From the NCBI GenBank assembly GCA_947473355.1, contig CANJCQ010000045.1, positions 1 to 34,472 of the forward strand: a stretch of DNA of 34,472 bases. The letters are read 5' to 3'. Under the pieces are notes generated by a model. The model made no database searches. It was not told the DNA's origin and worked only from the letters and a program-made list of their open reading frames with translations. Below, piece after piece: positions 31,357-34,472 of this stretch. Each line of letters begins with the position of its first letter. The first letter of the stretch is position 1. The position numbers and the translations under genes were made by a program. The DNA comes from Sphingomonadaceae bacterium. Lineage in GTDB: Bacteria > Pseudomonadota > Alphaproteobacteria > Sphingomonadales > Sphingomonadaceae.

Positions 31357-31808
31357 CAGGCATGACTGATATCGAAACCCTACTCGCCATTGAGGAAATC
31401 AAGCTGCTCAAAGCCCGGCGTGACCGGGCTTGCGATACCAAGGACTGGGAACTTTATCGCGCGTTGCATGCCGACGATCACGTCTCGCACAATCAGGGCT
31501 TCGAGCGCTGGGAAAGTGCCGATGTGATGATCGCCAACGTCAAGGCCATTCTCGACAAGGGCCGCACCACGGTCCACCATTCGCATACGCCGGACATCAC
31601 CTTTGAATCGCCGACCAAGGCCAAGGGCATCTGGGGGATGGAGGACTACATCTTCGATTCCGAGACCGAAGAACTGCTGATCCACGGTTTTGGTTTTTAC
31701 TACGAGACCTACGAGAAGCGCGACGGCAAGTGGCTGTTCACCAGTCGCCAGCTCAAGCGCACCCATGTCCGCAACAATCCCGAGGCTGCTTTCGTTACGA
31801 AGGGCTGA
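31353..31808 (+). CDS. SnoaL-like protein, second of a tandem pair
   Basis: This 151-residue paralogue of the preceding protein begins inside its stop (ATGA overlap, 31353-31356). The shared elements are 'AIEEIKLLKARRDRACDTKD', 'LYRALHADDHVSHNQGFERW', 'VHHSHTPDITFESPTKAKGI' and 'YEKRDGKWLFTSRQLKRTHV'. The two copies differ in the middle (Asp/Glu-rich 'FDSETEELLIHGF' here against 'WKQGGEDCWFQAF'). The pair arose by tandem duplication and may form a hetero-oligomer, as two-subunit hydratases and isomerases do. The gene is followed 32 bases later by the kinase-like gene. Confidence 0.82.
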   Translation: MTGMTDIETLLAIEEIKLLKARRDRACDTKDWELYRALHADDHVSHNQGFERWESADVMIANVKAILDKGRTTVHHSHTPDITFESPTKAKGIWGMEDYIFDSETEELLIHGFGFYYETYEKRDGKWLFTSRQLKRTHVRNNPEAAFVTKG

Positions 31809-31840
31809 CGACGGACAAGATCAGGAATAATTTCAAAGCC

Positions 31841-32908
31841 ATGTCTGCAAAAGCATCAGAGGCTTCCGGCACAATCGTCGCACCTAATGTCCGCGACCTT
31901 GCCTCGCTGGCGAGCACCCTATCCGCATGGCTCGCTGCCCGCATGCCCGGAGTGCGCGACATTCGCGTCGATAATCTCAGCTATCCGCTCGGCGCGGGCA
32001 TGTCGCATGAGACCATTCTGTTCGATGCGAGTTGGCGCGAAGGGACAAGTCAGCAGACGCAAGGCATGGTCGTGCGCATCAAGCCGATGCGCGATACTGT
32101 CTATCCTGAGGACCTGTTCGACCAGCAATACCGGCTGATCCAGTTGATGCACGAATATGGCGAAGTGCGGGTGGCAAAGCCGCTGTGGTTCGAAGAGGAT
32201 GGCACGATTCTGGGCGCGCCGTTTTTCGTCATGGAGAAAGTCGCGGGCCGTGTGGCGGTCAGCTATCCTCCCTATTCGCGCGAGGGCTGGCTGGTCGAAA
32301 CTCTGCCTGCCGACCGGCGGCGGATATGGGAAGACGCGGTGCGGCAACTCGCGGCGATCCAGCGCGTGCCGGTCGCAGCTGCGCCATTCCTCGAACTGCC
32401 CGGCGGGCCGGACCTGTTCAACCAGGAAGTCCAGCGCTGGTGGCGGTTTATTGACTGGGTCGACCCTCAGGGCGAGCGCAAACTGCTGCGCGAAACCTAT
32501 GAGCGCCTGCTGGCGGCAGGTCCAGCCAATCGCCCCGAAGGCATCGTCTGGGGAGATTCTCGGCTGGGCAACATGATGATCGGCGCGGATTGCAAAGTTG
32601 CGGCGGTGATGGACTGGGAGCAGCCAGGGCTGGGCGGGGCGCTGCACGATCTCGGCTGGTGGCTGTGGTCCGATCGCAACCAGACTGTGGCGCAGGGTAT
32701 CACGCCGCTAGAAGGCATGGGCAGCCGTGAGGAAACAATCGCCCTGTGGAGCGAAACTTGCGGCAAGAGCGCGGCCGACATCGAATGGTACGAGGCCTAT
32801 TCCTGCCTCAAGATGGAATGCCTTGGGCTCCGCATGATGACGATCCGTGGTATGGCGTTGCGCGGTGAGCCCGGCAGCACCACTGCCGGGTTGCTGGAAA
32901 AGCTCTAG
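31841..32908 (+). CDS. APH/ACAD11-type phosphotransferase
   Basis: ATG 31841 starts a 355-residue protein with an aminoglycoside-phosphotransferase-like kinase fold. 'NLSYPLGAGMSHETILFDAS' is the nucleotide loop, 'GMVVRIKP' holds the probable ATP-binding Lys, 'APFFVMEKVAGRV' is the hinge, 'VWGDSRLGNMMIG' the catalytic loop (Asp and Asn) and 'VAAVMDWEQPGLG' the metal-binding segment. In catabolic operons such kinases (the LvaA and ACAD10/11 N-terminal domain type) phosphorylate hydroxyacyl-CoAs, not antibiotics. The acyl-CoA dehydrogenase pair in the divergent operon fits that role. The stop TAG lies within the terminal CTAG of a palindromic repeat, so the native C-terminus may be altered. Confidence 0.85.
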   Translation: MSAKASEASGTIVAPNVRDLASLASTLSAWLAARMPGVRDIRVDNLSYPLGAGMSHETILFDASWREGTSQQTQGMVVRIKPMRDTVYPEDLFDQQYRLIQLMHEYGEVRVAKPLWFEEDGTILGAPFFVMEKVAGRVAVSYPPYSREGWLVETLPADRRRIWEDAVRQLAAIQRVPVAAAPFLELPGGPDLFNQEVQRWWRFIDWVDPQGERKLLRETYERLLAAGPANRPEGIVWGDSRLGNMMIGADCKVAAVMDWEQPGLGGALHDLGWWLWSDRNQTVAQGITPLEGMGSREETIALWSETCGKSAADIEWYEAYSCLKMECLGLRMMTIRGMALRGEPGSTTAGLLEKL

Positions 32909-32984
32909 TGGATTGATTTTGACATTCGCATCCCGGTAGCAACCTAGGGCATCCGCGAATGTCAAAATCTTTAAAATCCACTAG
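32905..32984. repeat. CTAG-bounded palindromic element, copy 1
   Basis: This 80-base element begins and ends with CTAG. The left arm (about 25 bases) and the right arm (about 30 bases) are inverted repeats: CTAGTGGAT, then GATTTTGACATTCGC. The right arm has 5 extra bases (TTTAA type) in between. The first CTAG includes the TAG stop of the kinase gene. Size, boundaries and inverted structure suggest a miniature non-autonomous transposable element (MITE) with CTAG as target or duplication; it may also act as a terminator. Confidence 0.75.
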
Positions 32985-32997
32985 AAACAATATAATG

Positions 32998-33075
32998 CTA
33001 GTGGTCCTTGAAGATTCTGACATTTGCCCCTGTCCTATCCTAACGCGGATGCAAATGTCAGAATCGGACCACTAG
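32998..33075. repeat. CTAG-bounded palindromic element, copy 2
   Basis: This 78-base element lies 13 bases after copy 1 and is homologous to it in inverted orientation. Here the left arm is the long one and the right arm the short one. The arms read CTAGTGGTCC, then GATTCTGACATTTGC. Relative to copy 1, the arm bases have changed on both sides together so that pairing is kept. The last CTAG contains the TAG stop codon of the epoxide hydrolase gene on the minus strand. Confidence 0.75.
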
Positions 33076-34232
33076 CCCCGATAATCCCGGCAAAATTCGC
33101 GCAGGTCATTCACGAACAGTTCCGGCTGTTCGAAGGCCGCGAAATGCCCGCCCTTGGGCAGCTTGGTCCAGCGCACGATGTTGTACATCTGCTCGGCCCA
33201 CAACCGCGGGGTCGGGCGGATTTCCGACGGGAAACGGGCGTGGGCGGTGGGAACGGTGACAAAGCTCCATTCCTCCTGCGGCGGGGCGCCGGGCCCGATG
33301 CATTCATAATAGAATCGCATCGCCGAATTGATCGTGCCGGTCACCCAGTAGAGCATGATGTTTTCGAGCAGGTGATCCTTGGAATAGGACTTCTCGATGT
33401 CACCACCGCAGTCGCTCCAGGTCTTGAATTTCTCGACAATCCAGGCGGCAAGGCCAGCTGGAGAATCGGTCAGGCCATAGGCGAGTGACTGCGGCTTGGT
33501 GCCTTGGATCGCCTGATAGCCGCTTTCATGCGCGTCGTAATTGCGCTTCCAGGCCTGCTCGGCGACCTCTTCCTCGCTCAGCCCGGCCAGGGGATTGGAG
33601 AGGTCAGGCGGGCGGCCGACGATGAAATTGAGATGCAGGCCAATGACCCGATCTGGGTGGTTCATCGCCATCCGGCTGGAGATTGCCGAGCCATAGTCAC
33701 CGCCTTGCGCAAAATAGCGGTCATAGCCGAGCAGTTCCATGATCCGGTCGTTGACGGCGGCGGCCCTGGCGATGTTGAAGCCCTTGTGCCGGGTCGGCCC
33801 GGAAAAGCCATAACCCGGGATCGAGGGCGCGACGACATGGAAGGCATCGCGCGGGTCCCCGCCATGGCTCGCCGGATCGGACAGCGGCCCAAGCACGTCG
33901 AGGAATTCGGCCACCGAGCCCGGATAGCCATGCGTCATGATCAGCGGCCTGGCATTGGGCTCTGGCGAGCGGATGTGGTGGAAATGGACGTTCTCGCCAT
34001 AGATCTCGGTCTTAAATTGGGGATAGCGATTGAACCGGGCCTCCGTTGCGCGCCAGTCAAAGCTGTCGCGCCAGTAGGTGCAAAGCTCATTGAGATAAGA
34101 CCGCTCGGTGCCATAATCCCAGCCAGCGCCGTCCAGTTGATCCGGCAGGCGAGTGCGCGCCAGCCGTTCCTTGAGGTCCGCGATGACCTCATCGGGGACG
34201 TGGCAGTGAAACGGATGCAGCTGCTCTGACAT
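33072..34232 (-). CDS. Microsomal-type epoxide hydrolase
   Basis: ATG 34232 is chosen because GAGGGG sits 10 bases upstream; the frame continues 12 codons further. The 386-residue protein has the N-terminal epoxide-hydrolase domain ('HCHVPDEVIADLKERLARTR', 'WRATEARFNRYPQF') followed by an alpha/beta-hydrolase core. It shows the oxyanion motif HGYPGS (101-106), nucleophile Asp179 in 'GGDYGS' and catalytic His363 in 'KGGHFAAFEQP'. It opens an epoxide to a diol through an ester intermediate. Its stop TAG falls within a palindromic repeat, and it converges with the kinase-ended operon. In a catabolic region it would detoxify or process epoxides made by the oxygenases. Confidence 0.92.
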   Translation of the reverse strand: MSEQLHPFHCHVPDEVIADLKERLARTRLPDQLDGAGWDYGTERSYLNELCTYWRDSFDWRATEARFNRYPQFKTEIYGENVHFHHIRSPEPNARPLIMTHGYPGSVAEFLDVLGPLSDPASHGGDPRDAFHVVAPSIPGYGFSGPTRHKGFNIARAAAVNDRIMELLGYDRYFAQGGDYGSAISSRMAMNHPDRVIGLHLNFIVGRPPDLSNPLAGLSEEEVAEQAWKRNYDAHESGYQAIQGTKPQSLAYGLTDSPAGLAAWIVEKFKTWSDCGGDIEKSYSKDHLLENIMLYWVTGTINSAMRFYYECIGPGAPPQEEWSFVTVPTAHARFPSEIRPTPRLWAEQMYNIVRWTKLPKGGHFAAFEQPELFVNDLREFCRDYRG

Positions 34233-34328
34233 TCTGTTTTTCCCCTCGCGCATCAGGATCCAAGCCATGTCTGGCCGGTAAGCGCAACCTCAATTGCCGC
34301 GCCAGACCTTTGTCAGGGAAATCACCTA

Positions 34329-34472
34329 GGGTCAGGACTCATTGATCACAACCAGAAGATGACGGTAGCGGCGATTGCGATGGCGGACATGAAGGTGTGG
34401 GCGCAGCGATCATATCGGGTGTGAATGCGCCGCCAGTCCTTGATTTTGGCGAACAGGTTTTCGATCAAGTGC
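34329..34472 (-). mobile_element. IS5-family element, right end (partial)
   Basis: The window ends inside an insertion sequence. Its outer terminus is probably GGGTCAGGACTC at 34329, immediately following 'ACCTA'. The transposase gene runs off the right edge. The boundary is inferred from the position of the transposase stop and typical short non-coding ends of the group. Confidence 0.65.
34346..34472 (-). CDS. IS5-family transposase, C-terminal end (partial)
   Basis: The minus frame entering from the right edge reads 'HLIENLFAKIKDWRRIHTRY', then 'DRCAHTFMSAIAIAATVIFW', and ends at TGA 34348-34346. This is the well-conserved C-terminus of IS5/IS427-group DDE transposases: the 'EN(L/F)FAKLKxxRRIATRYDK' region contains the last acidic catalytic residue, and the hydrophobic 'IAATVIFWL' tail follows. 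The N-terminal part is outside the window, so whether the element is intact is unknown. It marks the right boundary of the catabolic cluster as mobile. Confidence 0.85.
   Translation of the reverse strand, partial: HLIENLFAKIKDWRRIHTRYDRCAHTFMSAIAIAATVIFWL

Noticed and set aside
31841..32908. Antibiotic resistance (aminoglycoside phosphotransferase) role for the kinase
   Set aside because: The fold is shared, but the operon context and sequence resemble ACAD11/LvaA-type catabolic kinases more than resistance enzymes.
32905..33075. Interpretation of the palindromes as an ordinary bidirectional terminator
   Set aside because: The two homologous inverted copies with CTAG boundaries and unequal arms exceed what a terminator needs, although they may also terminate transcription.
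1..34472. CRISPR arrays, tRNA or rRNA genes
   Set aside because: No regularly spaced direct repeats, tRNA cloverleaf with a conserved T-arm, or rRNA-like sequence was found by eye; the cloverleaf-like repeats lack tRNA features.

Overview
The window looks like an accessory catabolic region of a sphingomonad-type alphaproteobacterium (Novosphingobium, Sphingobium or a relative). This is inferred from the high GC content, the gene families present (LLM-class oxidoreductases, Rieske oxygenase, paired acyl-CoA dehydrogenases, BVMO, family III CoA-transferase, SnoaL-like proteins) and alphaproteobacterial-style intergenic repeats. No rRNA, tRNA, CRISPR array or replication origin was seen.

Left edge (1-2105). 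A Phd/YefM-like antitoxin and a PemK/MazF-like toxin overlap and sit behind a near-perfect palindromic operator. They are followed by a graveyard of broken genes: an unrecognised fragment, an LLM oxidoreductase fragment, the N-terminus of a CitE/HpcH-type lyase, the C-terminus of a MetE-like methyltransferase, a truncated IS3-family element with one intact end, and the C-terminus of a dienelactone hydrolase.

Middle (2128-22407). Short operons point in alternating directions. They are: LLM oxidoreductase + SDR (-); carboxymuconolactone-decarboxylase-like protein + CoA-transferase (+); an IclR regulator (-); acyl-CoA ligase + MaoC-type dehydratase (+); a Baeyer-Villiger monooxygenase (-) divergent from a progesterone-5-beta-reductase-like SDR (+); TetR + amidase (-) divergent from a D-aminoacylase-type amidohydrolase (+), with a clear double palindrome between them; a TAT-exported small subunit + GMC dehydrogenase (-); a fused alpha/beta TPP-dependent 2-oxoacid dehydrogenase E1 (-); and a DUF2332 protein (+). 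Two of the convergent gaps hold related cloverleaf-like repeats of roughly 160-180 bp.

Right part (22569-34232). Two large divergent operons share an 87-base intergenic region with a promoter-like sequence overlapped by a perfect palindrome. Leftward: Rieske oxygenase, LLM oxidoreductase, two overlapping acyl-CoA dehydrogenase genes (probably one hetero-oligomer) and an SDR. Rightward: SDR, SnoaL-like, an unrecognised protein, LLM oxidoreductase, two tandem SnoaL-like paralogues and an APH/ACAD11-type kinase. A microsomal-type epoxide hydrolase converges on the latter. Between them lie two inverted copies of an approximately 80-bp palindromic element bounded by CTAG, whose outer CTAGs supply the stop codons of both flanking genes. 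The window ends in the C-terminus of an IS5-family transposase.

Together the genes read as equipment for taking apart a hydrophobic, probably alicyclic or steroid/terpenoid-like carbon skeleton: activation to CoA thioesters, dehydrogenation and hydration, and oxygenation by Rieske, BVMO and flavin enzymes. The actual substrate cannot be read from the sequence.
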